Counted from the first letter of the stretch, positions 42,851 to 52,957 are shown. The stretch is 64,000 bases of DNA from Methylobacterium sp. J-068 (GCF_022829445.1 NZ_JAKSXY010000125.1:62001-126000), one strand, 5' to 3'. Numbers and translations: made by a program. Notes: a model not told the origin generated them from the letters alone.

Positions 42851-43136
42851 ACGCCCCTAAAGGCAGGCGGTTCTTAGCTTTTGCCCCCTGGGGGCGCAAC
42901 CCCCTCAATCGCGTCTCGGGCCACAAATCGGCAGGGAAGCGCAGCGTTGTGAGCGGTCGGTCCCACGGAAGTCCCACGCGGTGTTCCGGCGGCGTTCCTG
43001 ACCGGAAACGCAAAAACGCGCGCCCCGGCCGACGCCGTGGGGCGCGTGACGGATAAGTCGGCAGTCGCAATGTGTGATGGTCAGTCCCAGTCGGGAGGTC
43101 CGCTCCCCACCGAGGGGGTGTGTCGTCGCTCGCTTG

Positions 43137-43356
43137 TTAGACGAGGTCCTGCTTGCCGAAGCGGCCTTCGGCTTTGGCACCGGATGTCATCGGTTTGGGC
43201 CGTGTGACCGCGATCCCCGCCCGGTCGCAGGCCAGGATCTCCTCGCCAGAGAATTAGCCGCGATCCGCCAGGACCTGGATGGTTTCCTGGTCGATGGCGC
43301 TCTGCGCCTGGCCTGCCATGTTGGCGAGTTGGGTGCGGTGGTGACCGACGTTGAAG
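43137..43356 (-). pseudogene. Remnant of an IS1182-family transposase
   Basis: The minus-strand translation, starting at about VFNVGHHRTQLANMAGQ, continues to VLADRG, then a TAA stop, then FSGEEILACDRAGIAV and TSGAKAEGRFGKQDLV before another TAA. In IS1182-type transposases the same region reads ...ADRGYFSGEEILAC...KP-TSGAKAEGRFGKQDF-Y, so the first stop replaces the conserved Tyr. Both ends of the transposase are missing. A further piece in another frame (HPLGGERTSRLGLTI, down to about 43070) may be the decayed CPAGERL-type continuation. Inactive; no terminal inverted repeats were found. Confidence 0.8.
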
Positions 43357-43599
43357 ACCATCGAGACCGAGCCGATCACGAACCACGTCAACATCGTCTC
43401 GACCAAGGCTGGCCAATTCGCCTATATGACGGTCGGCGGTCTGAACCAGGTCAAGGTGTTCCGCACCGAAGACTTCGCTCAGCTTGCCACCATTCCGACC
43501 GGTGCCTTGCCGCACGGGCTCCGGCCCTCGGGCGACGGCAGCCGCAACTATGTCGGCCTGGAAAACGCCGGCAAGGCGGCGGTGATCCGATCGAGCCTT
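43354..43599 (+). pseudogene. Fragment of a YVTN-type beta-propeller protein
   Basis: About 80 codons read KTIETEPITNHVNIVSTKAG, then AYMTVGGLNQVKVFRTEDF and IPTGALPHGLRPSGDGSRN with YVGLENAGKAAVI. These are the strand repeats of YVTN family beta-propellers (G-x-P-H-G-x-x-PS-DG-S-R-x-YVGLEN). There is no start with a signal peptide and only one to two blades, after which the frame breaks up (RSSLLPNS). It abuts the transposase remnant head to head at about 43355, so an IS insertion or deletion removed the 5' part of the gene. Confidence 0.75.
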
Positions 43600-43943
43600 T
43601 TACCAAACTCCACGCGCTGCCACTCTTGGAGGCGGTCCGCGCCATGGTAAGCAATTTGAAGCGCCGTCGAGCCCATCCCCGACACACGTTCGACAATCCG
43701 CGTGGCGTGACGACCTTGTTACCGCAAGATGGAGCGCGACCGGACAAGACCGCGAAGAAGGTATAAAATCCTTTTAGCGAGGCCTGACCGCGGGAAAAGA
43801 GGGAGTGATCCCGGCATGACTGCGCTGCTCGATCGTCGGAATGTGGTCTACGAAGTTCATTTGGCGATGCACAATCCGCGTGATAGGTACCCGCAACTCA
43901 CCATCCGGTACGGCTTCGGACCTTTAAAGACACGGATATTTGA
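43600..43943. other. Non-coding stretch before the glycan cluster
   Basis: No supportable gene. GC content falls along this stretch and a likely promoter for the next three genes lies here, for example near 43750-43780 (GGTATAAAATCCTTTTAGC). The first part may hold further decayed pieces of the beta-propeller gene in shifted frames. Confidence 0.45.
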
Positions 43944-45770
43944 ATGTCACAGGAATCATTTCGTGGTCTCAGAAAGGTCTCGCGATTCGCGAAATTGATT
44001 TCCAGCGCGCATCGGAAAAATATTCAAGTCATCAAGAAGTCCGGTTTGTTCGATTCGGATTTTTATATCTGGAGTAACAACATTGCTGTTGATGGCCAGA
44101 TCGATGCGATTCATCATTATTTGACGATTGGTTGGAAAAAATACCTCGATCCGCATCCGTTGTTTAAAACAAGTTTTTACATGCTCCAAACGGGTCCGCT
44201 GAATGAACCGGCATTGTTGCATTATCTGAATATTGGTTACTTGGAAAAGCGTAATCCTCATCCACTCTTCGACATCAATCATTATCATGAGCAGCGTCCC
44301 GATGTTTGGGACAAGGAAGTAGAACCGGTTCGACATTATCTCGAGCATGGTGCGAAAGAGAACACCAATCCGTCGCCGTTTTTCGATGATAAATATTATA
44401 AGGCAACATATCCTTACGTTGCAACCAGTGGAATGAATAGCCTCATTCACTATGTCCTTCACGGAGACCGGGAAGGGCTTAACCCGTCGCGGGCATTCAC
44501 AACGCGAGCGTACCTTGCGGCAAATGCCGATATCGTCGGCTCGGGTATCGGAGCGCTGGAACACTATGTTCTGCACGGGCGCAAGGAAGGACGTTCGCTG
44601 CGTCCGCCGCGGAACGCGCGCGTCAACAGCGCGGCTCTCGCTTCGTTGTCTGTCGTCATTCCGACTTACAATCGCGGGTCTCTCCTGCGCGAAACGCTAG
44701 AGTTGTGTCAGCAGCACGCGAAATCGCAGGATGTCGAATTCATCATCATCAATGATGGCTCGCGGGATGACACGACGCTCGTTCTGGAAGAGATGGCCGA
44801 CCGCTACGACAACATCATCTATCGTTCTGTCGACAACGGAGGGCCCGGTCGCGCGCGTAACATCGGTGCGTCGCTCGCGACGAAGGAGGTCATCCTGTTC
44901 CTGGGTGACGATATACAGCCGTTCGATCGCGACTTCTTCGAGACGCATGCCCGGCTGCACAAAACGTATCCTTCTTCGCGCTTCGCCGTGCTCGGGAAAT
45001 GCGTTTGGCCTGACAGCAAGAAGATGGATGTCAATCATGTCATGAGACATATCCAGGGCCGTGCTGGCGAGCAGTTCGGATACGCTGATTTTGTTCCCTA
45101 TACGTTTATCGACTGGCGCTTTTTTTACACGGCGAATGTTTCGGTCAAGAAAGATCTTATCGATGATTGGGAGGCGGACGGCTTCAGCCCAAAATTCGAT
45201 CTGTACGGGTTCGAAGACACCGAACTCGCCTATCGTCTCGCGCGAGGGCCGGGCGGATTCACGATCTTCTACGATCCGACGAGCATCGGGCGCCATATCC
45301 ATCCATACACCGTGGACGGGTTCCTCAAGCGCCAGTTCAACACCGGTCTCATGGCCGACGTCTTCCTCAAGCTTCATGACGTCACCGAGGTTCTCGGCCT
45401 TCAGACGATCCTCGAGCATCTGCGGGCCCCGGCGAAGCCCGACGATGCCGCCGTGGTTTCCGATTGCCTGGCAATTCTGGAGGGAATCAAGGCGTGGGCA
45501 CGCATCCTCGATCGCAATGGAGGGCTCGGCCATGAAGCTTGGCACGATGACCTTCTCTATGCCGTGTTCGAGGCAGCCTTCTTCCAAGGCTTCATCGCGG
45601 CACAGACCCGGTTCGATGCCAACCTCGCGAGTGCGTACCAGTTCGTTCTGAGCAGCTTCATGAACCGCATGCGTCGAACGATACATCATGAGTTGAGTGC
45701 ATCGGAATTCATCTATTCTGGTCTTTTCGAACCCATCATCAGAGATGTTGAGTTATCGGGAGTCCAGTGA
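43944..45770 (+). CDS. Glycosyltransferase family 2 with five N-terminal FD-x2-YY / HY-x3-G repeats
   Basis: A 608-residue protein. Residues 35-222 hold five tandem repeats of about 38 residues, each opening with an F-x3-x-Y pair and closing with HY-L-x2-G-x3-E-x2-N-P (LFDSDFY...HHYLTIGWK; LFKTSFY...LHYLNIGYLEKRNP; LFDINHY...RHYLEHGAKENTNP; FFDDKYY...IHYVLHGDREGLNP; AFTTRAY...EHYVLHGRKEGR). A GT-A domain follows from about 234: LSVVIPTYNRGSLLRET, FIIINDGSRDDT, DNGGPGRARNIG and the DxD-like FLGDDIQPFD near 315. A helical C-terminal part of about 150 residues has no recognised family. The first 700 bases are clearly richer in A+T than the surroundings. The next gene starts immediately after the stop. 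Confidence 0.88.
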   Translation: MSQESFRGLRKVSRFAKLISSAHRKNIQVIKKSGLFDSDFYIWSNNIAVDGQIDAIHHYLTIGWKKYLDPHPLFKTSFYMLQTGPLNEPALLHYLNIGYLEKRNPHPLFDINHYHEQRPDVWDKEVEPVRHYLEHGAKENTNPSPFFDDKYYKATYPYVATSGMNSLIHYVLHGDREGLNPSRAFTTRAYLAANADIVGSGIGALEHYVLHGRKEGRSLRPPRNARVNSAALASLSVVIPTYNRGSLLRETLELCQQHAKSQDVEFIIINDGSRDDTTLVLEEMADRYDNIIYRSVDNGGPGRARNIGASLATKEVILFLGDDIQPFDRDFFETHARLHKTYPSSRFAVLGKCVWPDSKKMDVNHVMRHIQGRAGEQFGYADFVPYTFIDWRFFYTANVSVKKDLIDDWEADGFSPKFDLYGFEDTELAYRLARGPGGFTIFYDPTSIGRHIHPYTVDGFLKRQFNTGLMADVFLKLHDVTEVLGLQTILEHLRAPAKPDDAAVVSDCLAILEGIKAWARILDRNGGLGHEAWHDDLLYAVFEAAFFQGFIAAQTRFDANLASAYQFVLSSFMNRMRRTIHHELSASEFIYSGLFEPIIRDVELSGVQ

Positions 45771-48263
45771 ATGTTTTCGGTCGTCATCCCGGTCTATAAT
45801 CACGAACGATACATCCGCGGCGCCGTCGCGTCGGCCCTGCAGTGCCGACTGGTCACGGAAATCCTCCTGGTCGATGACGGATCGCGTGATTCCTCGGCCG
45901 ACATCATCGCGGGGCTCGCGCGGCAGCATCCGACGCGCATTCGGGATCTCACGACGGCGTCACGCGAGAATTGGGGGGCGCATGCGCGCTTGAACCAGCT
46001 CTGCGAGCTCGCATCGAACGAATGGATCGCCGTTCTCAATTCCGACGACGAGTTTACACCGGGGCGGTTCGACGTTGCTCAGGCGCTCACACGCACATCG
46101 GGCGCTGATCTGATCTGCGGATCGCTTCTCATCGTCGATGGCAGCGACAACGTGATCGGGCAGAAGCGCGGCCTGCTCGATCCGGAATATGCCTTTCCCG
46201 ATGCGATCGACTTCAGCGGCCTGGATGACAAGGAGCAGATGCTGGCGGCTCTTTGCAGCCAGAACTTCCTCGCCACGACGACGAACATGATCTTCCGAAA
46301 AGCTTTCTTCAAGAAGGTCGGAGGTTTCAGCGATCTGAGATACGCGCATGATTGGGATTTCGCGCTGAAAGCGGCATTGCGTGGAAAGGTTCACTTGAGC
46401 CGATCCTATTTCGCGCGCTATCGCATCCATGAGTCGAACACGATCAAGGAAGTGTCGGGCCACATCGATGGTGAGATTCTGCGCTTCTTCACGCGGCTCC
46501 TATCCGAGTATCCCGAGATCGAACGAAGCCCGCTCTGTATCGCGGCCCTGGAATCGAACCGGCACCTGAGCCGGTATGTTGCAAGAGACGGTGTTGCCGT
46601 ACGGGCCTCGTCTCCGGCTGACGCTGCGACGTTCGACTGGTCTCGGAGCCAGGAATTCTACTCGGTCAAGCCACGAGCCGTTTCCGGGCGGATGGGCCCG
46701 GCGGGTGCCGGTGCGCGCTACGCGGTTCAATCCTCCGAGGTGCTTCCGTTCAGAGCCCTCGAAAACAGCGTCCTCGCGCTCCAATGGGGCGATTACGATT
46801 TTACGATCATCTCGCCGTCCCTGTCCGAGCCACCTTCCGTAAGTCTCGGCACGGATGGCCGTTTGCAAGGTGTCTTCAACGCCCGGGCCGCCGCTCTGTT
46901 CACCGGTCAAGGCAGGGCCGAACAACCTTTGCGCGGTCGCATCATCCGCTGTGCGCCGCGCGAGGAGCATGATGAGCGTCTCAAGGCCCTCACCTCCGTC
47001 CCAGGCTTCGAATCCGCGAGCGTGAACGGGTCCGACATCGTTCTCGGCGCGGCTCCGCTGCCAGAGAACCCGGCCGCCATCGCGTTCCCGCCGGCGAAGA
47101 ACGTGGGCGGCCCGCTGATCCTGGTGCTGCCGATGTTTCTGGCCGTCGGCGGCGTCGAGCGAAACACGATCGAGGTGATCCGCACGTTACGAGACCGGTA
47201 TCGGTTCGTCGTCGTCACCACCGAGTGGCAGGCCAAGCACCAGGGCTCCCTGCATTACCAGCTCGACGCCCTGGACGTCCCGGTCCTCGACTTGGCGGAG
47301 ATCTGCGATCGCTCGCAGCACGTCGCGCTGCTCTCGGCGTTACGATCCTGGTACAAGCCCGATGCTGTATGGATCTGCAACGGATCTCCCTGGCTCGCAG
47401 ACCACGCGGAAGAGGTGCGGCGGATTTTCTCAAAGACGCCGATCGTGGATCAGCAAGTCTACGATACGGAGCACGGCTGGATCAATCGATACAACGATCC
47501 AGGCATTCAATCATTCGATCACTTTATTGCAATCAATACTCGGATCAGAGCAAATTTTCTCTCGAAAATCCGCATTCCCGCCCATCGCGTCAGCCTGGTC
47601 TACAGCGTGATCGACACGGCCAAGCTGAGTCATCCGCTGGCCAGCGCGGAGCAGGTACGCCAATTGAAGGCGGAGGTCGGCGCGACGCCCGATCAGCGCT
47701 GCTTTGCCTTCATCGGGCGCCTCACCGCCCAGAAGCGACCGCTCCGCTTTCTCGCACTCGCCCGCATGTCTCAGGACGCGAACCGCAGCGATCGCTTCCT
47801 TCTCGTGGGCGATGGCGAACTCAGTTCCGCCTGCGACCAGTTCATCGCCGAGCACAACCTGACGAACGTGGCCCGTATCCGATACTACGACGATTCCTGG
47901 GCAATGATGAGCAAGATCGACGGTCTCATCGTGACCTCGGCGTTCGAAGGATTGCCGATCGTTCTGTTGGAAGCCATGGCGTTCGGACGTCCGGCCTTCG
48001 CCACCGACGTGGGCGATATCAAGCCCGTGCTCGACGACTACGAGTCCGGCAGCGTCTTCGATCCCGATGCGTCGGAGACCGAAATGTGGAAGGCATTCTG
48101 CGACTGGTGTGATAATCTCGCCGTCGTGACCGCGAACGCACTCCGGCATCGGAACGATGTGCTGGAACGCTTTTCCTCCCGCACGATCTCTCGGCAATAC
48201 GCGGAGATCTGGGACCGCCTCATTGCGGACGGTGCGCTTGCGGATCGTCGCACGCAGGAATGA
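45771..48263 (+). CDS. Two-domain glycosyltransferase (GT2 then GT4-like)
   Basis: An 830-residue fusion. Residues 1-240 are a GT-A family 2 domain (FSVVIPVYNHERYIRGAV, EILLVDDGSRDSS, metal site VLNSDDEFTPG, then DLRYAHDWDFALKAAL). About 200 poorly conserved residues link to a GT-B domain from about 440 (LILVLPMFLAVGGVERNTIEVIRTL) with the GT4 donor-binding part FAFIGRLTAQKRPLRFL, LLVGDGEL and the E-x7-E motif in SAFEGLPIVLLEAMAFG. It is thus able in principle to add two sugars in sequence. Its ATG follows the previous stop with no gap and its end overlaps the epimerase start (ATGA), so the three genes form one coupled unit. Confidence 0.9.
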   Translation: MFSVVIPVYNHERYIRGAVASALQCRLVTEILLVDDGSRDSSADIIAGLARQHPTRIRDLTTASRENWGAHARLNQLCELASNEWIAVLNSDDEFTPGRFDVAQALTRTSGADLICGSLLIVDGSDNVIGQKRGLLDPEYAFPDAIDFSGLDDKEQMLAALCSQNFLATTTNMIFRKAFFKKVGGFSDLRYAHDWDFALKAALRGKVHLSRSYFARYRIHESNTIKEVSGHIDGEILRFFTRLLSEYPEIERSPLCIAALESNRHLSRYVARDGVAVRASSPADAATFDWSRSQEFYSVKPRAVSGRMGPAGAGARYAVQSSEVLPFRALENSVLALQWGDYDFTIISPSLSEPPSVSLGTDGRLQGVFNARAAALFTGQGRAEQPLRGRIIRCAPREEHDERLKALTSVPGFESASVNGSDIVLGAAPLPENPAAIAFPPAKNVGGPLILVLPMFLAVGGVERNTIEVIRTLRDRYRFVVVTTEWQAKHQGSLHYQLDALDVPVLDLAEICDRSQHVALLSALRSWYKPDAVWICNGSPWLADHAEEVRRIFSKTPIVDQQVYDTEHGWINRYNDPGIQSFDHFIAINTRIRANFLSKIRIPAHRVSLVYSVIDTAKLSHPLASAEQVRQLKAEVGATPDQRCFAFIGRLTAQKRPLRFLALARMSQDANRSDRFLLVGDGELSSACDQFIAEHNLTNVARIRYYDDSWAMMSKIDGLIVTSAFEGLPIVLLEAMAFGRPAFATDVGDIKPVLDDYESGSVFDPDASETEMWKAFCDWCDNLAVVTANALRHRNDVLERFSSRTISRQYAEIWDRLIADGALADRRTQE

Positions 48264-49225
48264 GAATGCCTGTTTCCAACCTTTCCGGCAAAACGTGCCT
48301 GGTGCTCGGGGCGACGGGCTTCATCGGCTGGAATCTCTGCCGCCATCTCGTCTCGCAGGGCGCGCGCGTCCGGGCGGTGGTGCATCGGACGATCTCCGAC
48401 GAGCAGCGACGCGATCCCGACATCGCGTGGCGTCAGGGCAGTTTCTCGGATCGGGATTTCATGGCCCGCACCCTCGAAGGGCAGAGCGTCGTTTTCCACT
48501 TGATCTCGACCTCATCGCCGGGGCGCTACAACACCGATCCTCTGGCCGACCTTCGCGAGAACGTGGAGCCGACGCTCCAACTCGCCGAACTCGCCATCGC
48601 TGCCGGGGTCGATCGCCTCGTCTTCACATCGTCCGGTGGGACGGTCTATGGGATCAGCCGCGATGTGTTCCTGAACGAAACGAGCCAGGCCAATCCGATT
48701 TCCTGCTACGGCGTCGGGAAACTCGCGTCGGAGAAATACCTCGAGATCTTCGCACGGTATCTCGGCCTGAAGTCGACCATCCTTCGGATTTCGAACCCGT
48801 ATGGCCCCTACCAATTCGCGGCGAAGGGCCAGGGCCTGATCGGCAAGGTCATCAGTTGCGGCCTGAACAGGGAGACCCTGACGATCTGGGGCGACGGAAG
48901 CGTGGTGCGGGACTTCATCTATATCGATGACGTCGTGTCCGCGCTGACGGCCGCGGCCGGCTACGAGGGACCGGAGCACGTGTTCAATGTGGGGTCCGGC
49001 GTCGGTGCGAGCGTCATCGACGTGATTGCCGCCGTGCAACGTGCGACGGGGCTCGCTATCGAGGTGGATTATCAGCCCGGACGGGCCGCCGACGTTCCGG
49101 TCAACGTCCTTGATACGAGCCTGATTCGGAGCAGTCTGAAGTGGAGGCCGCGCGTGAGTCTGGAAGACGGATTGCGGCTGACCTATGCGTGGAATGCGGC
49201 CCGCCCGAACGCCATCGACGCCTGA
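48260..49225 (+). CDS. NAD-dependent epimerase/dehydratase (extended SDR)
   Basis: A 321-residue extended short-chain dehydrogenase that should modify a nucleotide sugar. The NAD motif is LVLGATGFIGWNL (residues 14-26), the active site has Ser-Ser in VFTSSGGTVYG and Tyr-x3-Lys in CYGVGKLASEKYL, and substrate contacts include LRISNPYGPYQ and RDFIYIDDVVSAL. These features are those of UDP-glucose 4-epimerase-like enzymes, but WbpP, dTDP-sugar and GDP-sugar epimerases are equally possible. It overlaps the preceding glycosyltransferase as ATGA and probably supplies the donor sugar used by one of them. A hairpin follows. Confidence 0.9.
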   Translation: MRMPVSNLSGKTCLVLGATGFIGWNLCRHLVSQGARVRAVVHRTISDEQRRDPDIAWRQGSFSDRDFMARTLEGQSVVFHLISTSSPGRYNTDPLADLRENVEPTLQLAELAIAAGVDRLVFTSSGGTVYGISRDVFLNETSQANPISCYGVGKLASEKYLEIFARYLGLKSTILRISNPYGPYQFAAKGQGLIGKVISCGLNRETLTIWGDGSVVRDFIYIDDVVSALTAAAGYEGPEHVFNVGSGVGASVIDVIAAVQRATGLAIEVDYQPGRAADVPVNVLDTSLIRSSLKWRPRVSLEDGLRLTYAWNAARPNAIDA

Positions 49226-49294
49226 AGCCCGATTTTGGCTCTCGCGCGCTGTGAGCCGTTACGGTCCTAGTTCATCGCGACGTGCTCGACCGAT

Positions 49295-49327
49295 CGGACG
49301 GTCGAGCCGCTCCGCTCGACCCGTCCG
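49295..49327. terminator. Bidirectional terminator between the epimerase gene and guaA
   Basis: CGGACGGTCGAGC (49295-49307) pairs with GCTCGAC-C-CGTCCG (49314-49327), one bulged base, loop CGCTCC. It lies between the convergent stops at 49225 and 49336. Confidence 0.65.
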
Positions 49328-49335
49328 GTCGTTCC

Positions 49336-50892
<1,557 letters not shown>

Positions 50893-51058
50893 GGAACCGC
50901 AGTTAGACGAGGCCTCGGCGCCGTGCAACGGATCGGCCCGCAGACCCGCCCCGCGAGATGCAACGGATTGGGGATTCGTGGCTCGGGGCCCATGGACCGG
51001 TCGTTCATGGGCGGGCGCCGAAATCCTGCGTCCCAGCAACGAACGGGCGCCTCATGTC

Positions 51059-51290
51059 ATGAGAGCCACCGTCTTCGGGATCGCCGCCCTCGCCCTCACG
51101 GGCACCGGTACCGCCTTCTACCCTGCCCTTCGCGCGCGACCTCGCGCCGGCCAGCGGCATCGCGCGGGTTCGGGTCGTGCGCCGGACGGTGATCACCAAG
51201 AGCCGCGGGCGCGCGTGGTCGTGGTGCCCAATCGCCGCTGCTTCGAGCGGAAGGCGCCGTCTCCGTTTGCCGCGGCCGCGCCGGGGAGAC
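51059..51290 (+). pseudogene. Small secreted-protein gene, apparently frameshifted
   Basis: An ATG at 51059 opens a signal-peptide-like start (MRATVFGIAALALTGTGTAF). The sequence then looks coding in a different frame for VRVVRRTVITKSRGR (51168-51212) and in the first frame again for ARVVVVPNRRCFE. A short secreted basic protein with this order would make sense, so two frameshifts or sequence errors are suspected. The alternative is a 97-codon gene in the first frame overlapping the 3' end of rsmB. No family is recognised and evidence is weak. Confidence 0.3.
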
Positions 51291-51321
51291 GGAATGGCCC
51301 CGTGCGGGGTCCTTCTTCGTT

Positions 51322-52623
51322 TCAGCCCCCGCGCTGCAGGGTCGCGACGTAGAATCCGTCCGTGCCCGTCAGGGCGGGGCTCATCTGCAGGCCGTGCGTG
51401 GTGAGGCGAATGACGGGGGCGAGGTCCGGTGCACGGTCAGCCAGCACCGCCTCCGCCGCGACGATGGCGAAATCACCCGGACGGCGTTCGAGGAGGCCCG
51501 CCACCGCCGCATCGTTCTCCTCGGGCAGGAGCGAGCAGGTGATGTAGGTGATCCGGCCGCCCGGCCGCACCAGACGCGCCGCGCGGTCGAGGACGCCGGC
51601 CTGATCGCCGACCCTCGTGCCGAGCGCGTTGGGACGCATCCGCCACTTCGCGTCGGGATTGCGCCGCCACGTGCCCGAGCCGGTGCAGGGCGCGTCCACG
51701 AGCACACGGTCGGCGGTGCCGTCGAGGTCCGCGAGCACGTCGGCGCGGGCCTTTCCGGCGCGGGGCGTGCGGATCTCGGCCGTGGCGCCCGCGCGGCGCA
51801 GGCGCTCGTGGATGGGGGCGAGCCGGCGCGGATCGTCGTCGCTGGCGATCAGGCGGCCCGCATTGTCCATCATCGCGGCAAGACTCAGGGTCTTGCCACC
51901 GCCGCCGGCGCAGAGATCGACGACGGTCTCGCCGGGGCGCGCGCCGCTGAGCAGGCTCGCCAGTTGCGAGCCCTCGTCCTGGATCTCGTACCAGCCGTCG
52001 ATGAATTCCGGCTCGACGTGGAGTGCGGGTCCGCGCCCGTCCTCGCCGATGGGAATGCGCAGGCCGTGCGGGGCATGCGGCGTCGGAGCCGGCCCGAGAT
52101 GGGCGAGGCCCTCCAGGGCCTCCGCGCGGCCGCGCTTCAGGGTGTTGACCCGGATATCGAGGGGGGCACGGCGGGCCAGCGCGCGCAACTCGTCGAGGGT
52201 CGCAGCGCCGAAGGTCGCTTCCAGCGAGGGCAGGACCCATTCGGGCACGTCGCCCGCGACGTGGAGCGGCGCATCCGCCAGCGTCCCCTCGGTGAGGCGC
52301 CGCATCTCGGTCTCGCTCAAAGGGGCGGGGGCGAAGCGCTCGCCGGAAAACAGCTCCGCGATGGTCGAGGCGGCGCGCCCGTACTGAAGCCGCAGCATGC
52401 CGATGACGAGGCCGCGCGGGCTCTCGTCGGACATGATCCAGGCGGCCGAGGCGCGGCGGCGCAGGGTGTCGTAGACGAGGCTGGCGATCGCGGCCCGGTC
52501 GCCCGAGCCGGCGAATCGGTGCGCGAGGCCCCAATCCTTGAGGGCGTCGGCGGCGGGGCGGCGGCGGGCGGCGATGTCGGCGAGGACCTCGATGGCGGCG
52601 GACAGGCGGGCGGGGGGCGTCAG
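51322..52623 (-). CDS. rsmB: 16S rRNA (cytosine-5-)-methyltransferase, RsmB-like
   Basis: It methylates C967 of 16S rRNA. The SAM-binding domain has VVDLCAGGGGKTLSLAAMM, the first Cys in VDAPCTGSGTWRRNPD and the catalytic Cys in ITYITCSLLPEEND. The first ATG in frame (52434) would cut away the N-terminal NusB-like RNA-binding domain, yet coding sequence clearly continues upstream (ARLSAAIEVLADIAARRRPA, RFAGSGDRAAIASLVYDTLR). No ATG, GTG or TTG exists in frame before the upstream stop; a CTG at 52623 with GAGGA 7 bases before it is the best start and gives 433 residues. The gene lies between guaB and guaA, as in many Hyphomicrobiales. Confidence 0.88.
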   Translation of the reverse strand: MTPPARLSAAIEVLADIAARRRPAADALKDWGLAHRFAGSGDRAAIASLVYDTLRRRASAAWIMSDESPRGLVIGMLRLQYGRAASTIAELFSGERFAPAPLSETEMRRLTEGTLADAPLHVAGDVPEWVLPSLEATFGAATLDELRALARRAPLDIRVNTLKRGRAEALEGLAHLGPAPTPHAPHGLRIPIGEDGRGPALHVEPEFIDGWYEIQDEGSQLASLLSGARPGETVVDLCAGGGGKTLSLAAMMDNAGRLIASDDDPRRLAPIHERLRRAGATAEIRTPRAGKARADVLADLDGTADRVLVDAPCTGSGTWRRNPDAKWRMRPNALGTRVGDQAGVLDRAARLVRPGGRITYITCSLLPEENDAAVAGLLERRPGDFAIVAAEAVLADRAPDLAPVIRLTTHGLQMSPALTGTDGFYVATLQRGG

Positions 52624-52770
52624 GGCATGGTCCTCGTGTTCGCGGCCGCCGCGATACGGTCACGCTTGGGGCGTGACCGGCCACAATACGGCCGAGCTTC
52701 CGGCGCGTTTGCCGCTCAGCTTGAGCGACGGTGCCGCGCGGAGCGGTCATCCGGAGCTTTAGAGAACGCC

Positions 52771-52944
52771 ATGTCTCCCGTCATCCACCTCGCTGTCTCG
52801 GGCCTTGTGCTCCTGGCCGTCGCCGCCTGCTCAACGGCTCCGGCCGCGCCCGACCTGTCGACTCCGCCGCCGCGTCGGCCCGATGCCAAGACCCAGCTCG
52901 AATATGGCGCGCCCCCGCCGCCGCCGCCCGGACCGCGCTACTGA
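52771..52944 (+). CDS. Small proline-rich lipoprotein
   Basis: A 57-residue product: signal peptide with lipobox (VLLAVAACS, Cys at about residue 20), then a short Pro-rich mature part ending in GAPPPPPPGPRY. It should be a membrane-anchored lipopeptide of about 37 residues, too short for an enzyme. It lies between divergent rsmB and the convergent panE-like gene. Similar entericidin-like or Pro-rich lipoproteins are common and uncharacterised. Confidence 0.65.
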   Translation: MSPVIHLAVSGLVLLAVAACSTAPAAPDLSTPPPRRPDAKTQLEYGAPPPPPPGPRY

Positions 52945-52957
52945 ACCGTTCTCCCGA

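Noticed and set aside
43074..43766. A 230-codon plus-strand frame across the IS and beta-propeller remnants
   Set aside because: Its first half is antisense to the transposase remnant and it overlaps the beta-propeller fragment in another frame; no coherent protein.
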